Below are positions 34,003 to 41,464 of a stretch of 64,000 bases of DNA, in pieces. The translations under genes and the position numbers were made by a program. The first letter of the stretch is position 1, and each line of letters starts with the position of its first letter. A model generated the notes under the pieces. That model did no database searches, was not told the DNA's origin, and worked only from the letters and a program-made list of their open reading frames with translations. Source of the DNA: Paraburkholderia lacunae (GTDB lineage: Bacteria > Pseudomonadota > Gammaproteobacteria > Burkholderiales > Burkholderiaceae); contig NZ_QHKS01000010.1 in the NCBI RefSeq assembly GCF_003353175.1, forward strand, positions 124,001 to 188,000, in the 5' to 3' direction.

Positions 34003-35268
34003 ATGGAAAGTCCGGCACGCCTGAACGATCTGCAACGCACCACCCTCGCCATCGTCCTTGCGGGCGGACGTGGCACGCGGCTCGGGCCGCTCACCAACAA
34101 GCGCGTGAAACCGGCAGTGCACTTCGGCGGCAAATACCGGATCATCGACTTCGCGCTGTCCAATTGTCTGAACTCCGGCATCCGCCGCATCGCGGTCGTC
34201 ACGCAGTACAAGGCGCATTCGCTGCTGCGCCATTTGCAGCGCGGCTGGGGCTTCCTGCGCGGCGAATTCAGCGAATTCATCGACCTATGGCCCGCGCAGC
34301 AACGCGTGGAAGGAGCGCACTGGTACCGCGGCACCGCGGACGCGGTGTTCCAGAACCTCGACATCATCCGCTCGATCAGGCCGAAATACGTCGTGGTGCT
34401 GGCGGGCGATCACATCTACAAAATGGATTACACGCGGATGATCGCCGATCATGAGCAAAGCGGCGCGGATTGCACGGTCGGCTGTATCGAGGTGCCGCGC
34501 ATGGACGCGGTGGCCTTCGGCGTGATGGCGGTGGATGAACACCGCCGCATCACCGGCTTCGTCGAAAAACCGGCCGATCCGCCCGCGATGCCCGGTCAGC
34601 CGGATAAAGCGCTCGCCAGCATGGGCATCTACGTGTTCAACGCCGACTATCTGTACACGCTGCTCGAAGAAAACATCTCCACCGTCGACACCGATCACGA
34701 CTTCGGCAAGGACATCTTGCCGCGCGTGGTCACGCAAGGGGTGGCGATCGCGCATCCATTCAGCATGTCGTGCGTGTCGTCGGATCCGAGCGTGGAGCCG
34801 TACTGGCGCGACGTCGGCACGATCGACGCCTACTGGGCCGCCAACCTCGACCTGGCCTCGACGATCCCGACACTCGACCTGTACGATCGCAACTGGCCGA
34901 TCTGGACGTATCAGGAACAGTTGCCGCCGGCCAAGTTCGTACGCGACCTGAAAGGCCTGCAAGGGACCGGCAACAATCTGATCGTGTGCGGCGGCTGCGT
35001 GATCTCCGGTTCGCAGATTTCGCGCTCGGTGTTGTCGTCGAATGTGAAGGTGAATTCGTTCTGTAACATCAATGAGGCAGTCTTGTTGCCGCAAGTCACC
35101 GTCGGCGCGAGCTGCCGGCTGCAGAAAGTCGTGATCGACCGCGGCTGCTCGATTCCGGACGGCACGGTGATCGGCGAGGATCCGGTGAGCGACGCCGAAC
35201 GTTTCTACCGTACCGACGACGGCGTCGTGCTGGTCACGCCCGAGGCGCTCAGGCAGAAGGCCGGCTGA
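34003..35268 (+). CDS. glgC: Glucose-1-phosphate adenylyltransferase
   Basis: A 421-residue enzyme making ADP-glucose from ATP and glucose-1-phosphate, the committed step of bacterial glycogen synthesis. The N-terminal nucleotidyltransferase signature LAGGRGTRLGPLT is followed by KRVKPAVHFGGKYRIIDF. The C-terminal left-handed beta-helix region (about 300-420) carries hexapeptide-like repeats. The length is close to the E. coli enzyme (431). The ATG at 34003 follows AAGGAGACAGAC. glgA lies 106 bp downstream on the same strand. Allosteric control by sugar phosphates is usual in the family. Confidence 0.96.
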   Translation: MESPARLNDLQRTTLAIVLAGGRGTRLGPLTNKRVKPAVHFGGKYRIIDFALSNCLNSGIRRIAVVTQYKAHSLLRHLQRGWGFLRGEFSEFIDLWPAQQRVEGAHWYRGTADAVFQNLDIIRSIRPKYVVVLAGDHIYKMDYTRMIADHEQSGADCTVGCIEVPRMDAVAFGVMAVDEHRRITGFVEKPADPPAMPGQPDKALASMGIYVFNADYLYTLLEENISTVDTDHDFGKDILPRVVTQGVAIAHPFSMSCVSSDPSVEPYWRDVGTIDAYWAANLDLASTIPTLDLYDRNWPIWTYQEQLPPAKFVRDLKGLQGTGNNLIVCGGCVISGSQISRSVLSSNVKVNSFCNINEAVLLPQVTVGASCRLQKVVIDRGCSIPDGTVIGEDPVSDAERFYRTDDGVVLVTPEALRQKAG

Positions 35269-35374
35269 TCCGCGGGTCATTGGCGACTGCGTCGGCGAAG
35301 CAAGCGCCGCATGAATGCGCCGCCCGCGCCGCGGCTGAACGACGTCCCGCACTAACAGGAATGAGACAGAGCCT

Positions 35375-36835
35375 ATGACGATTCGCGTCCTGCACGTCGC
35401 AAGCGAGCTGTATCCCCTTCTGAAAACGGGCGGTCTCGCCGACGTCGCGGGCGCATTGCCGCCCGCGCTGATCGAGCGCGGCGCCGACGCGCGGGTGCTG
35501 CTGCCCGGCTTTCCCGCGGTCGTCGCCGGCTTGACCGACGTGCGCACGGTGGCGCAACTGGGCCGCCGTTTCGACGCGCCCGCGGTCACGCTCGAACAGG
35601 GCACCCTGCCCTCGAACGGCCTCACGGTCTACATGATCCGCGCCGCCACGCTGTACGACCGGCCCGGCAATCCTTATCTGAACGACGAACATGTGCCCTA
35701 CGGCGACAACGCGCAGCGCTTCGCCCTGCTCGGCTGGGTCGCCGCGCAACTGGCGCAGCAACTCGATCCGGCGTGGTCTGCGCAGATCGTCCACGCGCAC
35801 GACTGGCATGCGGGGCTCGCGCCCGCCTATCTGAAGGCGGCCGAACGCCAGCATGGCCGCCCGTTCGCGCGCAGCATCTTTACGGTGCACAACCTCGCGT
35901 ATCAGGGCGTTTTTCCCGCTAATCAGTTCGGCCTGCTCGGTCTGCCGGACGACTTCTTCAGCATGCACGGCGTCGAGTTCTACGGGCAGCTGTCGTTCCT
36001 GAAGGCGGGCCTCTACTACAGCGACCGCATCACTACCGTCAGTCCGACTTACGCACGCGAAATCCAGACGCTCGCCCAGGGCGGCGGCCTCGACGCGCTG
36101 CTGCGCCATCGCTCGCACGACCTGAGCGGGATCCTGAACGGTGTCGACTATACGGTGTGGAACCCCGCCACCGATCCGCTGCTCGAGGATCACTACACCG
36201 CTACGCATCTGGCCGACAAACAGGCGTGCAAAGACGCCTTGCAGAAGCGTTTCGGCCTTGCGCAGAAAAGCGATGCGCTGCTGTTCGGCGTGGTGAGCCG
36301 GCTAACCGAGCAGAAAGGCCTCGATCTGCTGCTCGCCGCGCTGCCCGAAATCGTCAGGCGAGGCGGCCAGCTGGTGGTGTTCGGCACCGGCGACCCGGCA
36401 CTCGAAAACGGCTTGAAACGCGCCGCGCACGCGCATCCGGAATCGGTCGCGGTCGAACTGGGCTTCGACGAAACGCTGGCTCATGCGATCGTCGCGGGCA
36501 GCGATGTGATCGCGGTGCCGTCGCGCTTCGAGCCGTGCGGGCTCACGCAGATGTATGCGCTGGCGTATGGCTCGCTGCCGCTCGTGCACTGCGTCGGCGG
36601 TCTGGCGGATACGGTGGTCGACGCGTCGCTCGAAAATCTCGCCGACGATCTCGCCACCGGCTTCGTGTTCGAACGCTTCGAACCGCAGGGCCTTGCCGCC
36701 GCGATCCGTCGCGCGTTTGCGCTCTATGAGCGGCGCACCGAATGGAAAGCGACGCAGCGGCGCGCGATGCGCCAGGATTTCGGTTGGGGCGCATCGGCCG
36801 AGCGTTATCTCGCGCTGTATCGCGAACTCGCGTAA
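35375..36835 (+). CDS. glgA: Glycogen synthase (ADP-glucose dependent)
   Basis: A 486-residue GT5 glycosyltransferase extending alpha-1,4-glucan chains with ADP-glucose. The glucosyl-donor motif KTGGLADV begins at Lys15. The second Rossmann domain has FGVVSRLTEQKGLDLL and the conserved PSRFEPCGLTQMYALAYG. It is next to glgC, and the two probably form one unit. No branching enzyme (glgB), phosphorylase or debranching gene is in the window, so the rest of the pathway is elsewhere. The ATG at 35375 is the family start. Confidence 0.95.
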   Translation: MTIRVLHVASELYPLLKTGGLADVAGALPPALIERGADARVLLPGFPAVVAGLTDVRTVAQLGRRFDAPAVTLEQGTLPSNGLTVYMIRAATLYDRPGNPYLNDEHVPYGDNAQRFALLGWVAAQLAQQLDPAWSAQIVHAHDWHAGLAPAYLKAAERQHGRPFARSIFTVHNLAYQGVFPANQFGLLGLPDDFFSMHGVEFYGQLSFLKAGLYYSDRITTVSPTYAREIQTLAQGGGLDALLRHRSHDLSGILNGVDYTVWNPATDPLLEDHYTATHLADKQACKDALQKRFGLAQKSDALLFGVVSRLTEQKGLDLLLAALPEIVRRGGQLVVFGTGDPALENGLKRAAHAHPESVAVELGFDETLAHAIVAGSDVIAVPSRFEPCGLTQMYALAYGSLPLVHCVGGLADTVVDASLENLADDLATGFVFERFEPQGLAAAIRRAFALYERRTEWKATQRRAMRQDFGWGASAERYLALYRELA

Positions 36836-36900
36836 GCCGCTTAGGCCGGCCAGAGCCGCCTGAACCGCGCTTTTGCGCGTGAGCCGGAGCTCCGGCCTTT

Positions 36901-36980
36901 GCCTGTTCGCCTGTTCGCCTGTTCGCCTGTTCGCCTGTCCGCCTGTTCGCCTGTTCGCCTGTTCGCCTGTTCGCCTGTTC
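36901..36980. repeat. 8-bp tandem repeat, ten copies
   Basis: Ten units of GCCTGTTC, nine perfect and the fifth GCCTGTCC, fill 80 bp of the glgA-pdxY gap. The 8-bp period is not a multiple of three, which argues against a coding role. Copy number is a likely strain-variable marker. Confidence 0.9.
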
Positions 36981-37074
36981 GCCCAGCTGCCTCGCTGCCG
37001 ATGCGTTTGATGGTTCGGCGCAACAACACGGGGACGGACCAACTGGGGCGCGGCAAACTCATGTATTGTTTCCT

Positions 37075-37108
37075 GACTATGCAGACGGTACATTTTGCTT
37101 GCATAGTC
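37075..37108. promoter_or_regulatory. 9-bp dyad upstream of pdxY
   Basis: Perfect arms GACTATGCA and TGCATAGTC lie 16 bp apart, about 110 bp before the pdxY start. The spacing of arm centres is about 25 bp, so it could be an operator for a dimer. No regulator gene is adjacent. Confidence 0.4.
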
Positions 37109-37215
37109 TGAAACAGCCATGCCGCAACAGCCGCCCGGCCAAGGCCGGTGCACCGCCGTGGCGCATCCTCCGCCTTCTCACTTTTCGCGCATCAGGGCTT
37201 GCGCGAGCCAACACC

Positions 37216-38082
37216 ATGACGAAAAACGTTCTGAGCATCCAGTCACATGTCGTGTTTGGGCACGCCGGCAACAGCGCGGCCGTGTTCCCGATGCGCCGGC
37301 TCGGCGTCAACGTCTGGCCGCTCAATACCGTGCAGTTCTCGAATCACACGCAATACGGCCATTGGAGCGGCAGCGCGATCGACGCATCGCAGATGGAAGA
37401 GCTCGTCGAAGGGATCGGCGCGATCGGCATGCTGCCGCGCTGCGACGCCGTGCTGTCCGGCTATCTGGGCACGCCCGAGCAAGCGCAAGCCGTACTGGAA
37501 ATCGTCAAGGCCGTGAAGGCCGCCAATCCACGGGCATGGTATTTCTGCGATCCGGTGATGGGCGCGGCGAGCGGCTACAAGGTCGAGCCGGGCATTCAGG
37601 AATTCCTCGTGCGCACGATGCCGGAAATGGCCGACGCAATGGCGCCGAACCATACCGAGTTGCAACGTCTGGTGGGCCGCGAGATCGAGACGCTCGAAGA
37701 AGCCGTGACGGCCTGCCGCGAGCTTATCGCCCGTGGGCCGAAGCTCGTGCTGGTCAAGCACCTGCTCGACCGCGACAGTCCCGCCGACCGTTTCAACATG
37801 CTGGTCGTCACCGAGCGCGAGGCATGGATGGGTCAGCGCCCGCTCTATCCGTTCGCGCGGCAGCCGGTGGGTGTCGGCGACCTGACGAGCGCGGTATTCG
37901 TCGCACGTACGCTGCTCGGCGACTCGATTCGCGCGGCTTTCGAGCACACGGTGGCCGCCGTGAATGCGGTGGTCAAGGCGACCTGGCAGGCAGGGCGCTA
38001 CGAGCTGGAACTGGTTGCCGCGCAGAACGAAATCGCGCAGCCGCGCGAATGGTTCGACGCGTGGGTGGCCGAGACGGCGTAG
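37216..38082 (+). CDS. pdxY: Pyridoxal kinase
   Basis: A 288-residue ribokinase-superfamily enzyme that phosphorylates pyridoxal with ATP in vitamin B6 salvage. It opens VLSIQSHVVFGHAGNSAAVFPM, a hallmark of PdxY. It also has WYFCDPVMG, MAPNHTELQRLVGR and the anion-hole/catalytic region GVGDLTSAVFVA, where the family's aspartate is in GVGD. The length equals that of E. coli PdxY (287). The ATG at 37216 is the family start, although open frame extends upstream. It is monocistronic and convergent with the DUF4148 gene. Confidence 0.95.
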   Translation: MTKNVLSIQSHVVFGHAGNSAAVFPMRRLGVNVWPLNTVQFSNHTQYGHWSGSAIDASQMEELVEGIGAIGMLPRCDAVLSGYLGTPEQAQAVLEIVKAVKAANPRAWYFCDPVMGAASGYKVEPGIQEFLVRTMPEMADAMAPNHTELQRLVGREIETLEEAVTACRELIARGPKLVLVKHLLDRDSPADRFNMLVVTEREAWMGQRPLYPFARQPVGVGDLTSAVFVARTLLGDSIRAAFEHTVAAVNAVVKATWQAGRYELELVAAQNEIAQPREWFDAWVAETA

Positions 38083-38103
38083 ATCATCGAGATTGCGGTT
38101 ACG

Positions 38104-38385
38104 TCAGTTGCTGGCCGAACCCGCGCCAGGCTGATTGGCCACGTTGGCGGTGCGGGCCGCGGCGGCCGCCGCGCGTTGCGCACGCAGTGCGACGACCTTA
38201 CGCGATGCGTCAATGGCCTCCTGCGGGTAGCCCGCGTCGCTGAACTCATAGCCGACCGTCTTGTAGTCGGCCAGTTCGGCGAGTACTTCCGCTCGCGTCA
38301 ATCCCGCAGCCCGCGCTGGCGATGCGCCAACAGCAGTGGCGCCCAGCAAACCGACACATAGCGACACCCAAACAACCTTCATCAT
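38104..38385 (-). CDS. Small exported DUF4148 protein
   Basis: A 93-residue protein with a signal peptide (residues 1 to about 26, ending ARA) and the DUF4148 pattern LTRAEVLAELADYKTVGYEFSD followed by YP and a basic/alanine-rich tail. DUF4148 proteins are small periplasmic proteins common in Burkholderiaceae and of unknown function. Tandem ATG codons at 38385 and 38382 are preceded by GGAGAATC. The first ATG overlaps, as ATGA, the stop of the KPTA-repeat reading frame at 38382-39197. Confidence 0.85.
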   Translation of the reverse strand: MMKVVWVSLCVGLLGATAVGASPARAAGLTRAEVLAELADYKTVGYEFSDAGYPQEAIDASRKVVALRAQRAAAAAARTANVANQPGAGSASN

Positions 38386-39197
38386 GATTCTCCGATTGAC
38401 TCGACCCGAACGGTCAAACGAAGTCTAGCGACAGCCGCCTGTAAGAAAATCCCCCGCTCGCGAAAGGCACTGTTGCGCGCTGCGTGGGCAATCCGCGGCG
38501 AGTGTCGTGGGGTTTTGCCGTGGGGTTGCCGTGGGGTTGCCGTGGGTTTTGCCGTGGGTTTTGCCGTGGGTTTTGCCGTGGGTTTTGCCGTGGGTTTTGC
38601 CGTGGGTTTTGCCGTGGGTTTTGCCGTGGGTTTTGCCGTGGGTTTTGCCGTGGGTTTTGCCGTGGGTTTTGCCGTGGGTTTTGCCGTGGGTTTTGCCGTG
38701 GGTTTTGCCGTGGGTTTTGCCGTGGGTTTTGCCGTGGGTTTTGCCGTGGGTTTTGCCGTGGGTTTTGCCGTGGGTTTTGCCGTGGGTTTTGCCGTGGGTT
38801 TTGCCGTGGGTTTTGCCGTGGGTTTTGCCGTGGGTTTTGCCGTGGGTTTTGCCGTGGGTTTTGCCGTGGGTTTTGCCGTGGGTTTTGCCGTGGGTTTTGC
38901 CGTGGGTTTTGCCGTGGGTTTTGCCGTGGGTTTTGCCGTGGGTTTTGCCGTGGGTTTTGCCGTGGGTTTTGCCGTGGGTTTTGCCGTGGGTTTTGCCGTG
39001 GGTTTTGCCGTGGGTTTTGCCGTGGGTTTTGCCGTGGGTTTTGCCGTGGGTTTTGCCGTGGGTTTTGCCGTGGGGTTTGCCGTGGGGTTGTCGTGGGGAC
39101 CGCTGTCGGCTTTCCGTGGGACCGCCGTGGGCTTTCCGTGGGACCGCCGTGGGACCGCGATGGAGTGGCCGTGGGACATACGGTCCGCGATTGTCAT
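38382..39197 (-). CDS. Possible lysine-rich KPTA-repeat protein (tentative)
   Basis: A 271-codon frame reads through the minisatellite on the minus strand and would give about 44 consecutive Lys-Pro-Thr-Ala tetrapeptides. These lie between an Arg/His/Pro-rich start (MTIADRMSHGHSIAV) and a basic tail ending VRVESIGES. In its favour are an ATG at 39197 with AGGA seven bases upstream, and a stop that overlaps the DUF4148 ATG as ATGA. Histone H1-like bacterial proteins such as AlgP of Pseudomonas carry comparable KPAA repeats encoded by 12-bp DNA repeats. Against it, all six frames of the repeat are open, so length alone proves nothing. I infer a possible gene only. Confidence 0.3.
   Translation of the reverse strand: MTIADRMSHGHSIAVPRRSHGKPTAVPRKADSGPHDNPTANPTAKPTAKPTAKPTAKPTAKPTAKPTAKPTAKPTAKPTAKPTAKPTAKPTAKPTAKPTAKPTAKPTAKPTAKPTAKPTAKPTAKPTAKPTAKPTAKPTAKPTAKPTAKPTAKPTAKPTAKPTAKPTAKPTAKPTAKPTAKPTAKPTAKPTAKPTAKPTAKPTAKPTAKPTAKPTAKPTATPRQPHGKTPRHSPRIAHAARNSAFRERGIFLQAAVARLRLTVRVESIGES
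38539..39066. repeat. 12-bp minisatellite, 44 perfect copies
   Basis: The unit GCCGTGGGTTTT is repeated 44 times without a single mismatch over 528 bp. Degenerate copies flank it at about 38503-38538 (11-13 bp units) and 39067-39178. No frame on either strand contains a stop, and the six readings give AVGF, PWVL, RGFC, KPTA, KTHG and NPRQ repeats. Perfect identity implies recent expansion or continuing homogenisation, so copy number should vary between isolates. Confidence 0.97.
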
Positions 39198-39207
39198 TCG
39201 GGCGTCC

Positions 39208-39213
39208 TATAAT
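39208..39213 (+). promoter_or_regulatory. Perfect -10 hexamer before the acidic hypothetical gene
   Basis: TATAAT occurs 83 bp before the ATG at 39296. I find no good -35 at 16-18 bp; TTGTCA is present but only 11 bp upstream. It is a weak promoter call, notable because consensus -10 boxes are rare in this GC-rich sequence. Confidence 0.35.
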
Positions 39214-39295
39214 GCCTGCCGCGTGGACGAAGCAGCCGCCCGTCCACAGCGCATGTTCAGCATCCGGCATTCAGCATTCAGCAGACGAGGCATCG

Positions 39296-39757
39296 ATGGA
39301 CGGTTATATCCGCAGCGAGCGGGAAGAATATTTTGAGCAGTTGTGCATCAGCGTCGATGCTGACGAAGTTCACGAGCAGGAAGCGATCGAGTACTTCGAG
39401 AGCCAGTTCGACGAAGCCGACTTCGATCCGGCGCAGTGGCTCGACATCGCGCTCTACTACTCGCCGGCGGTGGCGCGCGGCATCATCGACATGGTGACGC
39501 CCGACGACAAGGCGCGCAGCAACATCTCCGAAGTGATCGCCGACAACCTCGACATCTCCTACGGCGAGGACGAATGCCAGCAATTCGCCGAGACCATCGA
39601 GTTCGCCCTCAACAACGGCGTGCCGGTCGATCTCGACCTGGTGCTCGACGGCTGCCAGCGCGCGATCGACGACCTCGACACGTGGGCCGACGAAGACACC
39701 AAGGCGCCGCTCCTGCGTCTGCGTGAAGAGTTGCTGCGTCAGCAAGGCGAGCACTGA
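39296..39757 (+). CDS. Acidic conserved-looking protein of unknown function
   Basis: A 153-residue, strongly acidic, helix-rich protein with no signal peptide or membrane segment, opening MDGYIRSEREEYFEQLC. I do not recognise the family. Repeated Glu/Asp/Phe/Tyr clusters (FESQFDEADFDPAQW, DDLDTWADED) suggest a compact helical cytoplasmic protein. The ATG at 39296 has GAGG six bases upstream. The same frame is open back through the minisatellite to a GTG at 38507, but the ribosome binding site and -10 hexamer favour the short form. A terminator follows at 39843. Confidence 0.75.
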   Translation: MDGYIRSEREEYFEQLCISVDADEVHEQEAIEYFESQFDEADFDPAQWLDIALYYSPAVARGIIDMVTPDDKARSNISEVIADNLDISYGEDECQQFAETIEFALNNGVPVDLDLVLDGCQRAIDDLDTWADEDTKAPLLRLREELLRQQGEH

Positions 39758-39842
39758 AAGCGTGGCTTTGGCCCGCTGATTTCTCGTCGCAATCGCAGCT
39801 TTGCGTCGGCGGACGCGCTGTTGCGACGCCGTTGCGATAAAG

Positions 39843-39863
39843 CCGACGCGCTCGCGTCGGTTT
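39843..39863 (+). terminator. Hairpin terminator
   Basis: An 8-bp perfect GC stem, CCGACGCG with CGCGTCGG, and TTT directly after it lie about 85 bp past the stop at 39757. The two-base centre means the innermost pairs must open. The rest of the 510-bp gap to 40268 holds no gene that I can support. Confidence 0.6.
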
Positions 39864-40267
39864 CTCCCGCTTTCTCCCGCCATCTCCTCTCACCGCTTCG
39901 TCCGCACCGCGCTCCTCCGCCCTTGCTCGCCCAGCGTTGCGCCGCGGTCTTTCTTAAGCATGTGCCGCAATCCGCATCCGCGGCTGCGGCCTGACAGGCC
40001 GCCCGCCAAGGCGCTCTGCGATCTATGCCGAAATGCTCATTCAAAGCGCCACGAACTGCCAAGACGGATGCAAATTGGCTTTTTATATTCGCGCCAGATT
40101 GACCGACGCGCGCTGGCTACTCCGCGTATCCCAGCATTGTTTACAGCGACGGAACATCCGCAGCCTGACGATACGCGTGAGGCGGACAGCGTCCGGTTCG
40201 CGCGCATCGATCCAGCGTTACTGTCTTGCTGCTTTCACACCTGAAACTGTCGATGGAAGGAGAGACC

Positions 40268-41419
40268 ATGAGTCTTCACAACACGCTGAAACCGCTTGCA
40301 CTGTTGGTTGGCGCCGTCTTCGCGACGGGGCCGCTGGCCAGTTTCGCCGATGACCTGCCGGTCAAGATCGGCTTCGCTGCGCCGATGACGGGGGCCAACG
40401 CCGGCTACGGCAAGGATCTGGAAAACGGCGTACGGCTCGCAATCGAGGAAGCCAACGCACAGAAGGTCAAGATCGGCGACAAGGTCGCGCAATTCCAGCT
40501 GGTCTCCGAGGACGACCAGGCCGACCCGCGCATCGGCGTGCAGGCCGCACAGAAACTGGTTGACCAGAGCGTGGCGGCGATCGTGGGCCACTTCAATTCG
40601 GGCACGACGATTCCGGCCTCGCAGATCTACGAGCAGGCCGGTATTCCAGTGATCGACCCGGCCGCGACCAACCCGATCATTACCGGGCGAGGATTTGCGA
40701 ACACCTTCATGGTGATTTCGACCGATGCGCAAAACGCCGGCAATGCGGGGGTGTATGCCGTCGAGGTGACGAAGGCCAAACGGATTGCGATCATCGACGA
40801 CCGCACCGCGTTCGGCCAGGGCGAGGCCGACGAGTTCGAGAAAGCGGTGAAGGCGCACGGCGGCAACATCGTGACGCGCGAGTACACCGACAATCACGCG
40901 GTGGATTTCAGCACGCAGCTCACCAGAATCAAGTCGATGAATGCGGATCTGATTTTCTTCGGCGGGCTCGATACGCAGGCTGCCGGGTTCGCGAAGAAGA
41001 TGAAGCAATTGGGGATGAACGCGCAGTTGGTGGGCGGCGGCGGCGTGGTGGATCCCGAGTTCATCAAACTGGCCGGCGACGCAGCTGAAGGCGTGATGGC
41101 ATGGGAATATGGCAGGCCGTTGGCCCAGTTGCCCGGCGGGAAGGATTTTTCTGCCAGGTTCAAGAAGCGCTTTGGGGTGGATATCCTGTCGTACGCGCCG
41201 TTTGGGTATGACGGAGCCTGGGCGGCGATTCACGCGATGCAGCAGGCTAAATCCAGCTCGCCGACGGTTTATCGTCCTGTGCTGAAGGCGATCGATTTTG
41301 AAGGCGTCACCGGGAAGATTTCGTTTGACAATACCGGCGCGTTGAAGAGCGGTGCTTCCACGCTGTATCAGGTTAAAAGTGGGGGTTGGGTGCCGGTTGT
41401 GACCAAGACCGGGAGTTAA
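40268..41419 (+). CDS. Branched-chain amino acid ABC binding protein (LivJ/LivK type)
   Basis: A 383-residue periplasmic binding protein of the Leu/Ile/Val family. Residues 1-27 form a signal peptide ending FA before DDLPVKIGFAAPMTGANAGYGKD. The ligand-contact blocks VGHFNSGTTIPAS, PVIDPAATNP and AIIDDRTAFGQGEADEF are present. An excellent AAGGAGAG ribosome binding site precedes the ATG. No livHMGF genes follow; the gene stands alone with a terminator directly after. The ligand could be a branched-chain or other amino acid. Confidence 0.92.
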   Translation: MSLHNTLKPLALLVGAVFATGPLASFADDLPVKIGFAAPMTGANAGYGKDLENGVRLAIEEANAQKVKIGDKVAQFQLVSEDDQADPRIGVQAAQKLVDQSVAAIVGHFNSGTTIPASQIYEQAGIPVIDPAATNPIITGRGFANTFMVISTDAQNAGNAGVYAVEVTKAKRIAIIDDRTAFGQGEADEFEKAVKAHGGNIVTREYTDNHAVDFSTQLTRIKSMNADLIFFGGLDTQAAGFAKKMKQLGMNAQLVGGGGVVDPEFIKLAGDAAEGVMAWEYGRPLAQLPGGKDFSARFKKRFGVDILSYAPFGYDGAWAAIHAMQQAKSSSPTVYRPVLKAIDFEGVTGKISFDNTGALKSGASTLYQVKSGGWVPVVTKTGS

Positions 41420-41434
41420 GGTCTTTTTGCCTGC

Positions 41435-41458
41435 GCGGCGCCAGCTCGGCGCCGCTTT
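41435..41458. terminator. GC-rich hairpin between convergent genes
   Basis: The 8-bp perfect arms GCGGCGCC and GGCGCCGC, a 5-base loop and a following TTT lie 16 bp after the binding-protein stop and 7 bp before the end of the convergent gene. It is a good rho-independent terminator for the plus strand. Confidence 0.75.
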
Positions 41459-41464
41459 GCGTAG

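Noticed and set aside
38503..39178. CRISPR array
   Set aside because: Units are directly adjacent with no spacers and there are no cas genes.
38425..39270. Minus-strand frame of Lys-Thr-His-Gly repeats
   Set aside because: A by-product of the stop-free array; unlike the KPTA frame it has no supporting overlap with a neighbouring start.
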